Shown: positions 33,733 through 42,990 of the stretch, piece after piece
Layout of the letters: every line of letters starts with the position of its first letter
Position numbering within the stretch: the stretch's first letter is position 1
Origin: Kosmotoga olearia TBF 19.5.1
GTDB taxonomy: Bacteria; Thermotogota; Thermotogae; Petrotogales; Kosmotogaceae
Assembly: GCF_000023325.1 (NCBI RefSeq)
Contig: NC_012785.1
Span: 620,001-684,000, forward strand
Reading direction: 5' to 3'
DNA length: 64,000 bases
Notes under the pieces: generated by a model
What the model saw: only the letters and a program-made list of their open reading frames with translations
Told to the model about the DNA's origin: nothing
Database searches by the model: none
Program-made: the position numbers and the translations under genes

Positions 33733-34169
33733 TTTCCCCTCCTGAAAACGTTTACGTAAACGTTTACATGAAGTATTTAAGCATACCCATGGATTCAAAA
33801 CCAACTTTGTTCATCTTCATTAGTAGCTAATTTTTTCTATCCTGGGAGATTTATCCTTAATTAAATGAACCATCCTCATTATCTCAAATTAAAAGAAGAG
33901 TACCATTGTTGACTGTATTCACAAGTTGCTGTGCTATATTTATATTGATAATAACAATGTTTTAATCGTCTGCTGATATGTATCGGTTTTACACTTTCTA
34001 AAAACTATTATTTGTTAACCTGAAATACACATGTTGAATGTTGAAACTATAAGAATATCTCTCAATTCTAAGGAAGTTCTAAGCTCTTTATAAAGCTGTT
34101 CTAAGTTTTAATCTGTAATCTATAAGTGTAGCAAGGAATTACAAACTTTAACCCAGGGAGGTTGATAGT
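33733..34169. promoter_or_regulatory. Intergenic region between divergent rbsR and DUF2202 genes
   Basis: Besides the RbsR operator, this AT-rich 437-nt gap holds four boxes at exact 11-nt steps: TTCTAAG at 34066, TTCTAAG at 34077, TTATAAA at 34088 and TTCTAAG at 34099. The last lies where the -35 would be, 15 nt before a -10-like TATAAG (34121-34126). This is the layout of OmpR/PhoB-activated promoters reading rightward. The rest shows nothing I recognise. Confidence 0.6.
33747..33764. promoter_or_regulatory. RbsR operator
   Basis: AACGTTTACGTAAACGTT is a perfect 18-bp palindrome, 15 nt before rbsR, and fits LacI-family half-sites (GTAAACG). CGTTTACA extends it at 33761-33768. Confidence 0.75.
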
Positions 34170-34772
34170 ATGAAAAAAAGTATTCTAGTTTTGTCACTTG
34201 TGATAATGGTTGTAGGAGTAAGTTTTGCAGGAATTACTCTTAATGCTTCTGAAGTAGACAGTGTTTTATTCATGGTTGAAGAAGAGAAATTAGCTAGAGA
34301 CGTTTATCTAACGCTCTACGACAAATGGGGTCTTATAACCTTTTCCAACATTGCCAGAAGCGAACAACGCCACGTAGATGCTGTCAAATACATCATTGAA
34401 AAATACGGTCTCGAAGATCCAACTATTGACGAGATAGGCGTCTTCAAAAATGAAGAACTGCAGGCACTTTACACCCAACTGGTAGAAACAGGAAGCAAAT
34501 CACTCGTAGATGCAATAAAAATTGGACTTCTCATCGAGGAACTGGATATAAAAGACTTGAAGGAAAGAATCGAAGCCACAGACAATGGAGATATAATCAC
34601 TGTGTTTAACCTTCTCATGGATGGATCAGAAAATCATTTCAGAGCTTTCTACTCACTGTTGCAGAGATTCTCAACTGAAGATTACACGCCTCAGTACATA
34701 ACGATTGAAGAAATGCAGGAAATCCTCTCCGGCACAAATGAAAGAGGAGGAATGGGGCATCGCCCGTTCTGA
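34170..34772 (+). CDS. Exported DUF2202 ferritin-like protein
   Basis: A 200-residue protein with a signal peptide (ends VVGVSFAG) and a DUF2202 domain, a ferritin-like four-helix fold: LFMVEEEKLARDVYLTLYDKWG, FSNIARSEQRHVDAVKYIIEKYG and LMDGSENHFRAFYSLL supply the Glu/His metal ligands. Its role in the envelope is unknown; metal storage or oxidative-stress defence are guesses. GGGAGG precedes the ATG. The upstream direct repeats suggest two-component regulation. Confidence 0.85.
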   Translation: MKKSILVLSLVIMVVGVSFAGITLNASEVDSVLFMVEEEKLARDVYLTLYDKWGLITFSNIARSEQRHVDAVKYIIEKYGLEDPTIDEIGVFKNEELQALYTQLVETGSKSLVDAIKIGLLIEELDIKDLKERIEATDNGDIITVFNLLMDGSENHFRAFYSLLQRFSTEDYTPQYITIEEMQEILSGTNERGGMGHRPF

Positions 34773-34790
34773 GAGCAGGTAAATAAAAAA

Positions 34791-34813
34791 CGGGAACGCT
34801 AAAGGCGTTCCCG
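34791..34813. terminator. Bidirectional terminator
   Basis: CGGGAACGC / GCGTTCCCG 9-bp stem flanked by A6 and T6, between the convergent DUF2202 and membrane-protein genes. Confidence 0.9.
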
Positions 34814-34823
34814 TTTTTTCATT

Positions 34824-35453
34824 TTACTCTACCTTTAGACTTCTTAACCCTAAAATTAAAAGCGGTATTGAAAACAAAACGTACGTTACAAGAATACCCG
34901 GATTTTCCATTCTTTGAACATAAAAATACATCACGACACCAAGAAAAACGAAGAAAAAGATTCCAGGCCAACGCCACTTTCTTGATAACTCAGTAAACAG
35001 AAGAATCAACAAACCCGGAATCGATTCCATCAGGGTTTCGAACGAAAAACCATGCGAAATCAAAGCAAAGAGTACGAGTATAAGTCCCATTATCCTTCCT
35101 ACATACGTTATTACCCCTTCTCGCGAAAACGTCAGGGAAGCAAACAATGCGGCTTTGGTTACCAGCGGGACAATCACAAAAATTATTAACAAATCCCAGC
35201 TCAGATCTATTTTCATCGTAAACAACAGCATCGCAAGGAGTACCGTTATTATAAGCGTTATTGTAGAAGACAAACCATCGTTGGCAAGTTCCCGCTCATC
35301 GAGATCTTTAAGAACACCAAAGAATCTCAGAATGGGACGGATAAAAATTCCAACCCCCAGGAAAACGAACCACGGATTCACTTCCAGCGCCAACCAGAGC
35401 ATCAAAACAAGCACCCCAATATTGAAGAGAAGCATATAAACCTTTGTTCTCAT
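34824..35453 (-). CDS. Polytopic membrane protein, unknown function
   Basis: A 209-residue integral membrane protein with about six or seven hydrophobic helices and a cytoplasmic KDLDERELANDG loop. The ATG at 35453 overlaps the XRE regulator stop at ATGA, so the two genes form a unit. Pairs of a short XRE regulator and a small polytopic membrane protein are common in Firmicutes and Thermotogota but their role is mostly unknown. I do not recognise the exact family. Confidence 0.75.
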   Translation of the reverse strand: MRTKVYMLLFNIGVLVLMLWLALEVNPWFVFLGVGIFIRPILRFFGVLKDLDERELANDGLSSTITLIITVLLAMLLFTMKIDLSWDLLIIFVIVPLVTKAALFASLTFSREGVITYVGRIMGLILVLFALISHGFSFETLMESIPGLLILLFTELSRKWRWPGIFFFVFLGVVMYFYVQRMENPGILVTYVLFSIPLLILGLRSLKVE

Positions 35454-35659
35454 ATCCAATCACCTTCCTCCAATTCAAATAACTCCTCAACGGAACAGCC
35501 AAGAACCTTCGCTATCTTCAGAGCCAGTTTAACCGAAGGATTAAACTTTCCTTTTTCGATATAAATGATCGTCTGTCTGGTTACCCCTACCCTTCTGGCC
35601 AGTTCCTCTTGAGTTATTTCCCCTTTTGTAATCCTGACTTTCTTGATATAATTCACCAT
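35450..35659 (-). CDS. XRE-family helix-turn-helix regulator (YozG/Cro-like)
   Basis: A 69-residue Cro-like DNA-binding protein consisting almost only of the HTH: GEITQEELARRVGVTRQTIIYIEKGKFNPSVKLALKIAKVLGCSVEELFELEE. The ATG at 35659 follows GGGAGGG. It is co-transcribed with, and likely regulates, the membrane protein that follows; a TTGACATTATAAATGG stretch upstream (about 35710) may be its target. Confidence 0.88.
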   Translation of the reverse strand: MVNYIKKVRITKGEITQEELARRVGVTRQTIIYIEKGKFNPSVKLALKIAKVLGCSVEELFELEEGDWI

Positions 35660-35857
35660 AATATCCCTCCCGTATCATCGTACATTTTTCTTTACTTTAA
35701 GTCAAGTATTGTTGACATTATAAATGGAGTCAAAAAGCAAAAAATTGTTCAAAAAGAGGTTCAAGTTTTACAATAGGGTCAAGAGCATACCGCATAATAA
35801 CCACAAGCAAAACCACGTTGTACGCAAAGGCCATACTTAAAAAATGGGGGCGAGCTA

Positions 35858-36505
35858 ATGCTGTTTATCGATGACTTCAGCGAAGAAGCTGTAAAACTGG
35901 TAGAAAATCCTGTCTTTTCAGGTTTGACCACGAACCCAACGATTTTGAAAAGGGATAGACCGAATCTTACCATGCTGGGAGCCGTGGTTTTACTGGAAAA
36001 AATCCCGGGAACAATGCACTTCGTTCAGGGAAGCGTAAAAAACACTGAATGGATACAGTTTTTAGCAGGACTGATCGAAACCGGAAAGATTTCCGCTTCC
36101 AAGTTTGTAATTAAACTTCCATGGGAGCCGAGTATCGCAGCACCTATCTCCAAACAGTTGAAGAAGATGGGATTGAAAACCTGTGCCACTGCCGTTTACT
36201 CTCTCAGACAGTACTACACAGCTTTAGCCACTGGTGTGGATTATGTCGCGGTTTATTTTGACAGGATGAAACGCTCCGGAATAGATCCTGTAAAACGGAT
36301 TCAGGAAATGTTGAAAATAGGTGCTAACACCAATAGTTCTCCAAAGATTCTCGCAGCGAGTATCAAGGAACTTCAAAGTGCTTATGAACTCATCACTATC
36401 GGGGTCGATTCACTCACCTTACCATTGAATCTTGCTAAAGAATTCGTCAAAGGTGATTTCCCGATGAACGATCTTGAGATCTTTGAAAATGAATTCAGGA
36501 TGTGA
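35858..36505 (+). CDS. Transaldolase-like aldolase (Fsa/TalC family)
   Basis: A 215-residue small transaldolase/fructose-6-phosphate aldolase-type barrel. SGLTTNPTILKRDRPN, the Schiff-base lysine in KFVIKLPW, KTCATAVYSLRQYYTALATGVDYVAVYFDRM and ILAASIKELQSA match the family. It would either transfer a dihydroxyacetone unit or cleave fructose-6-phosphate. It is 9 nt upstream of a PfkB sugar kinase, suggesting joint processing of a keto sugar. Confidence 0.88.
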   Translation: MLFIDDFSEEAVKLVENPVFSGLTTNPTILKRDRPNLTMLGAVVLLEKIPGTMHFVQGSVKNTEWIQFLAGLIETGKISASKFVIKLPWEPSIAAPISKQLKKMGLKTCATAVYSLRQYYTALATGVDYVAVYFDRMKRSGIDPVKRIQEMLKIGANTNSSPKILAASIKELQSAYELITIGVDSLTLPLNLAKEFVKGDFPMNDLEIFENEFRM

Positions 36506-36514
36506 GGTTGGGTT

Positions 36515-37486
36515 ATGGCGAAACCTGTATTATGCGCTGGAGAAGTTTTGCTTGACTTCTTATCCAAGAACCCCGGAGCCGGTCTTGATGAAACCACACT
36601 CTTTGAAAAAAGGCCGGGAGGTTCTCCCTTCAATATCGCGGTGGGATTGCGAAGGCTCGGGGTACCCGTGGCATTTCTTGGAAAGGTGGGAACAGACGAA
36701 TTCGGAGACGCTCTTTTCTCATACCTTGCTTCTGAGGGAATCGATACCCGTTTCGTTGTCAGAAGCCCCGGTACAAAAACCTCTCTTGCCTTCGCTGCAA
36801 TAGACAAGCACGGAAAACCTGTATTCAGATTTTACCGTGACAACGCCGCGGATGTGAGCTTAAAAATAACGGAAATTCCGGATATCAACCCGCAAGATTT
36901 CTCTCTGTACCACTGCGGGTCAATATCCTTACTGGAGGAACCTTCAGCGAGTACTTACCTCGAAATCTTCAGGCGATTCGTAAAATCCGGCATAAAAACA
37001 TCTTTTGATCCAAATATAAGAAGAAGCCTTATAAAGAACGAAAAGAACTACCGAATGTTATTGAATGAAATTATTTCCAATGCCGATATTATCAAATTGA
37101 GCGATGAGGATCTGGAATACATAACAGGCGAAAAGAACCCGGAAAAAGCTGTCAATAAACTTCTTACAAAAAGCAATGCCATTATATTCGTAACCCTCGG
37201 AAGTAAGGGTTCGTTGGTTTGCAAGGACAAAGAGATTTCCCATGTTCCCGGTTATAACGTCAAGGTTTTAGAAACAACAGGATGCGGGGATTCATTCATG
37301 GCAGCTGTTTTATCCCATATATACAAACTAAACAGTGAAGAATTTGTGCGGTTATCTATCATGGAGCTTGAAAAAATAGCAAAGTTTGCCAATGCCGAAG
37401 CTGCCATAGTAGCTACCAGATATGGCGCCGCAAATTCAATGCCGTATAAACAAGAGGTCGAAACATTCTTTTTGAAAGACCTATAA
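36515..37486 (+). CDS. PfkB-family carbohydrate kinase (fructokinase-like)
   Basis: A 323-residue kinase. CAGEVLLDFLSKNPG, GGSPFNIAVGLRRLGVPVAFLGKVGTDEFG and ETTGCGDSFMAAVLSHI (catalytic Asp) resemble fructokinase or 2-keto-3-deoxygluconate kinase. Residue choice alone does not fix the substrate. GAGGTTGGGTT precedes the ATG, 9 nt after the aldolase stop; the pair would convert a free keto sugar to phosphorylated intermediates. Confidence 0.88.
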   Translation: MAKPVLCAGEVLLDFLSKNPGAGLDETTLFEKRPGGSPFNIAVGLRRLGVPVAFLGKVGTDEFGDALFSYLASEGIDTRFVVRSPGTKTSLAFAAIDKHGKPVFRFYRDNAADVSLKITEIPDINPQDFSLYHCGSISLLEEPSASTYLEIFRRFVKSGIKTSFDPNIRRSLIKNEKNYRMLLNEIISNADIIKLSDEDLEYITGEKNPEKAVNKLLTKSNAIIFVTLGSKGSLVCKDKEISHVPGYNVKVLETTGCGDSFMAAVLSHIYKLNSEEFVRLSIMELEKIAKFANAEAAIVATRYGAANSMPYKQEVETFFLKDL

Positions 37487-37497
37487 GCTTTTAAAGA

Positions 37498-38199
37498 TCA
37501 GGGACCAGGATAAGGAAGAACAAAAAACACCATTACGGCAAAGAATGTTATATTGCCCAGAAGTACCATAATATGCCAGATTTCGTGATTCCCAAAATAA
37601 GGTGGTTTTGGATTAGGCTTCCCGGCGAAAAATATCCCTGCGCCAACCGTGTAGAATAATCCCCCAAGGATCATAAGGATAATACTCAAAAGTCCCAAAC
37701 GCACATAAACACTGTAAACCAAAACTATCGATAACCAGCCCATAGCAATGTATCCGACTGTGGAAATACTTTTTGGTATCTTGTTGAAAAACACAGACTT
37801 GATAACGATGTTGAGTATCGCCAGTCCCCATATGATCCCAAAAACCGTCCAACCAAGTACACCACCAACCACGGCAAGACAGAAAGGTGTGTACGTCCCA
37901 GCTATAAGCAAATATATTGCGCTGTGATCAAGAATCCCGAAAACCCTGTGATATTTATTAAAAAGCAGGAAGAAATGCAAAAGACTGCTGGCAAGCATTG
38001 ACAAAAACACCGTAAAGCCATAAATACTGAAGCTTATCAGATGAACCCATTTGTGCTGAAGAGCTGAAAAAACAATAAGAACCACCAATCCAGCAATAGA
38101 AAGAACAGCACCAACAAGGTGCGTAATGGAATTCACGTATTCATTAGACTCTTCCGAAGAAATCATTTTATCCATCTTGCTTTTATCTTTTAAACTCAA
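37498..38199 (-). CDS. Hemolysin III family (PAQR/TrhA-like) membrane protein
   Basis: A 233-residue seven-helix membrane protein. EYVNSITHLVGAVLSIAGL, SASSLLHFF-like SLLHFFLLFNKYHRVFGILDHSAIYLLIAGTYTPF and NHEIWHIMVLLGNITFF carry the Ser, Asp and His residues of the PAQR zinc site. Bacterial members influence membrane energetics or lipid homeostasis. The TTG at 38199 follows AAAGGAG; internal ATGs lack good sites. Confidence 0.88.
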   Translation of the reverse strand: MSLKDKSKMDKMISSEESNEYVNSITHLVGAVLSIAGLVVLIVFSALQHKWVHLISFSIYGFTVFLSMLASSLLHFFLLFNKYHRVFGILDHSAIYLLIAGTYTPFCLAVVGGVLGWTVFGIIWGLAILNIVIKSVFFNKIPKSISTVGYIAMGWLSIVLVYSVYVRLGLLSIILMILGGLFYTVGAGIFFAGKPNPKPPYFGNHEIWHIMVLLGNITFFAVMVFFVLPYPGP

Positions 38200-38568
38200 A
38201 TCAGTTAACTCCTTTCATAGATTCGCACATGGCTGCGCTCATCATCGTTGTGAGTTGTCGGTTGTAGGTTATGCGCGACAATCGAGATCCGAGAGTCTTT
38301 CCTACTTAAAAGTATACCAGACACGATATTCCAAGCATTTCAAGAGTAAGGTCGTCATCTTTATTGTTCAAACGCGTTTTCGTTGGAATTTATCACCAAT
38401 TTCTTCGTTGCTCTAAAAATTTTAAAAGAAATAGAGCAAAATTCTAATTTCATTCTTGACATTTCTAATTATAAACGGTATATTGTTAATGTAAAAGATA
38501 AAGATTCTTATAAAAGGGCGACAAAAATAAAGACCTTTTGTCAGCCATCAAAAAAAGGGGGAAATGTT
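38200..38568. repeat. Intergenic region with CGAGA-type repeat and promoter
   Basis: At about 38252-38300 lies another copy of the GTTGTAGGTTATGCG…CGAGATCCGAGAGTC repeat. The remaining AT-rich sequence has no gene. A perfect promoter is annotated separately at 38456-38484. Confidence 0.6.
38456..38484 (+). promoter_or_regulatory. Promoter of DUF3795 operon
   Basis: TTGACA (38456-38461) and TATATT (38479-38484), spaced 17 nt, give a predicted leader of about 78 nt. Confidence 0.75.
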
Positions 38569-38874
38569 ATGGAAAAAGTCGTTGGGGTATGCGGGTGCAT
38601 TTGTAGTGATTGCAGGATTTACGGAAAGGACTGCAAAGGATGTCATGCTATAGCGGGGAAGCCGTGCTGGTTGCATGAAGTGGGGCTTGATGTTTGTGAT
38701 TTTTATGAATGCTGTGTAATTGACAAAGGGCTAAAACATTGCGGGGAATGTATAGAAATTCCATGTGACAGGTTCTGGAAGAATAAAAATCCTGCATGGA
38801 CAGAAGAACAACACAAAAGAATTGTAGAAGAAAGGGTCATTTTACTTAAAGGATTAGCTCAGAATGAAAATTGA
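38569..38874 (+). CDS. DUF3795 cysteine-rich protein
   Basis: A 101-residue protein with thirteen cysteines: VCGCICSDCRIYGKDCKGC, CWLHEVGLDVCDFYECC and HCGECIEIPCDRFW. This pattern is typical of DUF3795, common in Clostridia and other anaerobes; metal binding is likely, function unknown. The start at 38569 follows AAAAGGGGG. Base composition is more AT-rich than the neighbouring core genes, suggesting acquisition. Confidence 0.85.
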   Translation: MEKVVGVCGCICSDCRIYGKDCKGCHAIAGKPCWLHEVGLDVCDFYECCVIDKGLKHCGECIEIPCDRFWKNKNPAWTEEQHKRIVEERVILLKGLAQNEN

Positions 38875-39460
38875 TCAAGGAAAGGGTTCTATGAAGAAGG
38901 ATATTAGCAATTTAGGAATGAACCTATCAGCAAGACGATTGAATAGAATTTTATCAATATTGTTTTCAGAAATGAAGGATCTATCAGATGAAGATAGAGA
39001 TTTACCAATTCGTTGGAATGTAATTCACATGTATACCAGCTCACAAATCGCAAAAATATTAGCACTTAAACGAGGGATAGATCCAGAATTAGCAGGAATA
39101 GCAGCAGCTCTTCACGATATTGGTGTAGTAAAGACAAAGCGACATAAAAATCATGCCGAAGCAGCAGAGAGATATGTATATGAAATTATTGAGAGCTATA
39201 ATTCCAAACATAGAGGTGATTTGCCTCAAATTACTAAAGAAGAAGCAGAATTAATTGTAAATGCTATAGTTCAGCACAGCCAAAAAGAAATTATTTCAGA
39301 TAATCCCTTCGTTGAAATCTTAAAGGATGTTGATTCATTAGACAGATACTTACATGGCGTAAAAACAGAAGGAACGCATCGTGAAAGATGCATAAAAGTA
39401 TTGAAGGAACTTGGAATTGAAGAAAATCTCATCAATAGAACAAAAAAGGTGAGTTATTAA
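38864..39460 (+). CDS. HD-domain hydrolase
   Basis: A 198-residue HD-superfamily phosphohydrolase. His and Asp ligands lie in VIHMYTSSQIAKIL, AAALHDIGVVKTKRHKNHAE and IVQHS, then ILKDVDSLDRYLHG. Substrate unknown; such proteins often cleave nucleotides or act as phosphodiesterases. The first ATG overlaps the DUF3795 gene by 11 nt; an ATG at 38891 with GGAAAGGG upstream is also plausible. AT-rich like its partner. Confidence 0.82.
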   Translation: MKIDQGKGSMKKDISNLGMNLSARRLNRILSILFSEMKDLSDEDRDLPIRWNVIHMYTSSQIAKILALKRGIDPELAGIAAALHDIGVVKTKRHKNHAEAAERYVYEIIESYNSKHRGDLPQITKEEAELIVNAIVQHSQKEIISDNPFVEILKDVDSLDRYLHGVKTEGTHRERCIKVLKELGIEENLINRTKKVSY

Positions 39461-39603
39461 AATTGGCGTCCAACTTTACCTAATAAAACATTTCCAATAT
39501 TTTGTTATAAAAAGTCTGCGATATATTTTGCACCAAAAATCATCCGGAACGTCAGGCATCCTTATTCAAAAAGTGCGATGAAATATAATCGGAGGTAACA
39601 ACG

Positions 39604-41466
39604 ATGGCAGAAGATCCCATCAAAAGCAACATCGTACATAGCCTTGAACCTGAAGTAACCTTCCTTTCCAAACCACCACAAATTGATGGTGTTCCGGATA
39701 CAGAGCTTAAAAATCTTCCAGTTTATACATTCAATTTCGTTGAAAAAAGCAACGATCAGAACCCTCTGGCTGAGGCTAATTATTGTTTAGCCTACGGAGC
39801 CGAATTCTTCTATTTATACATTGAGGTTAAAGCCGACAGTTTCATATGCCGTGACAGGGGCTATCAGAACGGAGACGGATTTCATATGGTACTGTCAGTT
39901 CCTCGTCCTGGAAATGTACCTACCGATGAGTTTTTCGTGATGGCATTCTGTCCACAGAAAGAACCTAGCAGAGCCTGGCAAAAAAAGTTCATATGGTACC
40001 ACAATATCGACCTCTCGTTTCAACCTTTGAAAAACACCCTTTTTGAGGTAAAAAAATTAGACGGTAAGGTAGGATACGAATTACTGTTGCCATGGAGAGA
40101 AGTCTATCCTTATCATCCGTGGCTATCAGAATCGATAGGTTTTAACCTGTGTTATGTTCAAGCAGTTGAAAAAGACGAAAAAAATTACTTTTTTGTTGTA
40201 CAGGATGACCGCATTCAATCCGAGCAAAGTTGCCGCCTCTATACAAGATTAAGTTTTTCACCCCCTAGGTTAAGCAGCGGTACAAAGACTTATATGATTT
40301 TAGACCGTAATCATTGTAATGAAGGAGAAACCATCGAGGCAAGGATCGCTGGAATATCTGCCACACCTACTAAAGATACGATCATAGTCCAGATAAATAG
40401 TGATGAAGGTAATGTGGTAAGTCGCGATGTATTCAGCTTCGACATCGATGATGAGTTAACCAAGAAAAGTTTTGAGTTAAGAACGTCCCATTTAATCCCG
40501 GGAGAATATAAGGTCAAGTGGGCATCGCAGATCAGTAGCCTCTCTGGCAATATTAGTTTTACAGTATTACCGAAAGAAACTGTTACTGATATGAGCAAAC
40601 AATTGGAAAGTATCAAAGATAGGATCAGTTCTGGAAGTTTGACAACCTTGCAGTTTAAACTCCAGGAGATTAAAACAACAATGAAGAAGCTTAAACCTTA
40701 TGATACTGCTGAAAAACTGAGAACTTCCATTAGCAAATTCAAATCTGTGGTTGAGTGTGCTGCAAAAGGTGTAGATATCATCGCGACCAAAACGGGAATT
40801 CAGAGAAGAGCTTATCGCTCAAAAATTGATAACTCACTTCAACCGTACAGTATTAAAATTCCGAAAAATATGGAATCAAACAAAAAATATCCTCTTTTAG
40901 TTTTTCTCCACGGAAGCGGAATGGATGACAGACAGGTATTGACCGAAAGAGAGGTAGACCCACTAATAAATTTTATTGAACTCGCTCCCTTTGGTAGAGG
41001 AACCTCAAATGCGTTCAGTACTGATCATGCACAGGATGACATTCGTGAGGCAATAGACGACGTGATAGCACACTATCCCGTCGATACAGATAGAATCATT
41101 CTTGCAGGATTTTCGATGGGCGGCTATGGTGTTTATCGCACATTTTATGAGAACCCTAAGATATTCAGGGCACTCGCCGTTTTTTCAGGTCATCCCGATT
41201 TGGCAAATAAATGGGGGATTCCTGGTAAGCACCCAAATTTTTTAGACGAAAAATATTTGAACCCTTTCAAAGGGATCCAGATTTTTATTTTTCATGGAGA
41301 ACAGGATAAAAATTGCCCGTTTGATTTGACGAAAAAATTGGTTGAAATGCTTAAGAAAGCGGGAGCACGGGTTGAAGTTTATATCGATAAAGAAAAAGGC
41401 CATGAAATGCCAGGCGAAAAAATATACCGTTCTTATTTACAATGGCTGAAAGAAGTGACAAAGTGA
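39604..41466 (+). CDS. CBM9-like plus alpha/beta-hydrolase esterase
   Basis: A 620-residue two-part protein. Residues about 15-225 look like a CBM9/DOMON-type beta-sandwich (PQIDGVPDTELKNLP, YLYIEVKADSF, GYELLLPWREVYP). A beta domain and a helical linker follow. The C-terminal ~220 residues are an esterase: VFLHGSGMDD, nucleophile GFSMGG, HGEQDKNCP Asp and KGHEMP His. Such esterases remove acetyl or feruloyl groups from polysaccharides. No signal peptide is seen, odd for a carbohydrate-binding protein. Confidence 0.82.
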   Translation: MAEDPIKSNIVHSLEPEVTFLSKPPQIDGVPDTELKNLPVYTFNFVEKSNDQNPLAEANYCLAYGAEFFYLYIEVKADSFICRDRGYQNGDGFHMVLSVPRPGNVPTDEFFVMAFCPQKEPSRAWQKKFIWYHNIDLSFQPLKNTLFEVKKLDGKVGYELLLPWREVYPYHPWLSESIGFNLCYVQAVEKDEKNYFFVVQDDRIQSEQSCRLYTRLSFSPPRLSSGTKTYMILDRNHCNEGETIEARIAGISATPTKDTIIVQINSDEGNVVSRDVFSFDIDDELTKKSFELRTSHLIPGEYKVKWASQISSLSGNISFTVLPKETVTDMSKQLESIKDRISSGSLTTLQFKLQEIKTTMKKLKPYDTAEKLRTSISKFKSVVECAAKGVDIIATKTGIQRRAYRSKIDNSLQPYSIKIPKNMESNKKYPLLVFLHGSGMDDRQVLTEREVDPLINFIELAPFGRGTSNAFSTDHAQDDIREAIDDVIAHYPVDTDRIILAGFSMGGYGVYRTFYENPKIFRALAVFSGHPDLANKWGIPGKHPNFLDEKYLNPFKGIQIFIFHGEQDKNCPFDLTKKLVEMLKKAGARVEVYIDKEKGHEMPGEKIYRSYLQWLKEVTK

Positions 41467-41661
41467 AGAAGAAGAACCACAAAAATGCCACTGGATTTAT
41501 TTGAAAGAATGGTATATACCCTTGATAAGTACTGATAATGATTGCTAAAGAGTATAAAATGAGTTAGCATACATACAATTTACCAATAGAATTGGATACA
41601 GTTTACCTGGTCCATTTGCTGGATATTACGTGCTTAGCTCATATCAACGGAGGCATTTAAA

Positions 41662-42188
41662 ATGCCAAAAAAAAAACGAAAGTTTTTGAGGTTGTACCAT
41701 ACAATCCAGAATGGAAAACAGAGTTTGAAAAGATCAAGACCATGATAACCAGTTACATAGGTGACTTGATTTTAACCGTTGAACACGTCGGGAGCACATC
41801 CGTTGAGGGATTATCTGCAAAACCGATTATAGATCTTGATGTTGTTATTGATAATTATGATGTACTACCCAGTATTATTGAGCGTTTAGAAAAAGCAGGC
41901 TATGAACATGAAGGTAACTTAGGGATTGAGGGACGTGAAGCGTTTGAAAGAACATGTGACAATGACCTTATGAAACATCATCTGTACGTATGTCCCAAAG
42001 ATGGAAAGGGATACCTGGAACATGTTGCATTCAGGGATTACTTGCGAGAAAACGAAACCGCAAGAAAAGAGTATGAAACATTAAAGCTTAAATTAGCAGA
42101 GACTTACCGCCATGATGTCGATAGCTACTGCGAGAAAAAAACCGAGTTTATAAGAACTATATTAAACAAGACAATCTACCGTGATTAG
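41662..42188 (+). CDS. GrpB/UPF0157 nucleotidyltransferase-like protein, frameshift in A10 tract
   Basis: The body is clear GrpB/UPF0157: VEHVGSTSVEGLSAKPIIDLDVVID and KHHLYVCPKDGKGYLEHVAFRDYLREN. The expected N-terminus (FEVVPYNPEWKTEFEKIKTM) is encoded just upstream of the ATG at 41742, but in that frame it has no start codon. An ATG at 41662 with GGAGG 8 nt upstream leads through ten A residues into the wrong frame; eleven A residues would restore it (MPKKKTKVFEVV). Either slippage on the A-tract makes the protein or the gene is broken. An ATG at 41742 would give a truncated form. Confidence 0.78.
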
Positions 42189-42198
42189 TGCTATCATC

Positions 42199-42870
42199 TT
42201 ATAACTTCATCATTTCCTGTCTAATTTCTTTAGGTACCTTTTCCAATGCGTATCTAAAGGTTGTACGAGAAAGCGACTTCACATTTTTTCGCAAGTAATC
42301 AAGTATTTCATCTGGATATGTTAGATAAGAATACTTAAGTAACCATCCCACTGCCTTCTGAATGTGATGGTGCGGATCGTCTTCCAAGTTCTCAACAACA
42401 ATTAGAACCTTGTCTAAATCATATTCTACAACGAAACTGGATTTTACACCATTACGAATTAAAGAAACCGGCGCCGCTCTTCTAACATACGTTCTTTCCG
42501 ATTCTGCCCACTTCAAAACATTCGAAAATAATTCAGAATACTTGTACACAAAAGGACTGAGAACCCTGTAACATAATTGGTCGCATGTACCCCAATGATG
42601 AATATACTTGAAAAGCCAACCTTCGATAACCGGAAAATGTTTTATATCAATTATAGTTGTTCTTTTTTTGATCCACAGCGTTGCAATAGAAAACAAATCC
42701 ATATTATTAGCAGCAATCAACTGCTCACAAAATTTAAGAAGCTCCTCATCGGATTTCGGAGCTTCTTTATAATACTTGTTAGCTATTTTTGATATAACAA
42801 CAGACCTCTGGGATGTTCCGATGTTTGAAGATTCTTCTTTTAAAGATTTCATTAGTCTTATTGTATCCAC
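42199..42870 (-). CDS. DNA alkylation repair (AlkD-like) HEAT protein
   Basis: A 223-residue alpha-helical-repeat protein of the AlkD/AlkC-like family: WGTCDQLCYRVLSPF, RRAAPVSLIR and HHHIQKAVGWLLKYSY are conserved DNA-binding/base-release helices. It likely removes alkylated bases such as 3- or 7-methylpurines. The GTG at 42870 follows GGAGGG. It converges on the GrpB gene. Moderately AT-rich. Confidence 0.88.
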   Translation of the reverse strand: MDTIRLMKSLKEESSNIGTSQRSVVISKIANKYYKEAPKSDEELLKFCEQLIAANNMDLFSIATLWIKKRTTIIDIKHFPVIEGWLFKYIHHWGTCDQLCYRVLSPFVYKYSELFSNVLKWAESERTYVRRAAPVSLIRNGVKSSFVVEYDLDKVLIVVENLEDDPHHHIQKAVGWLLKYSYLTYPDEILDYLRKNVKSLSRTTFRYALEKVPKEIRQEMMKL

Positions 42871-42990
42871 AAATTACCCTCCAAATATATCTTGACTGAA
42901 ACGGAACTTCAGTATTTTCATCCCCATGTATCAAAAGGATAAGTGGGTAGTCTTTTGCTACATTATGCATCGGGCAATACTTAGGATTTA

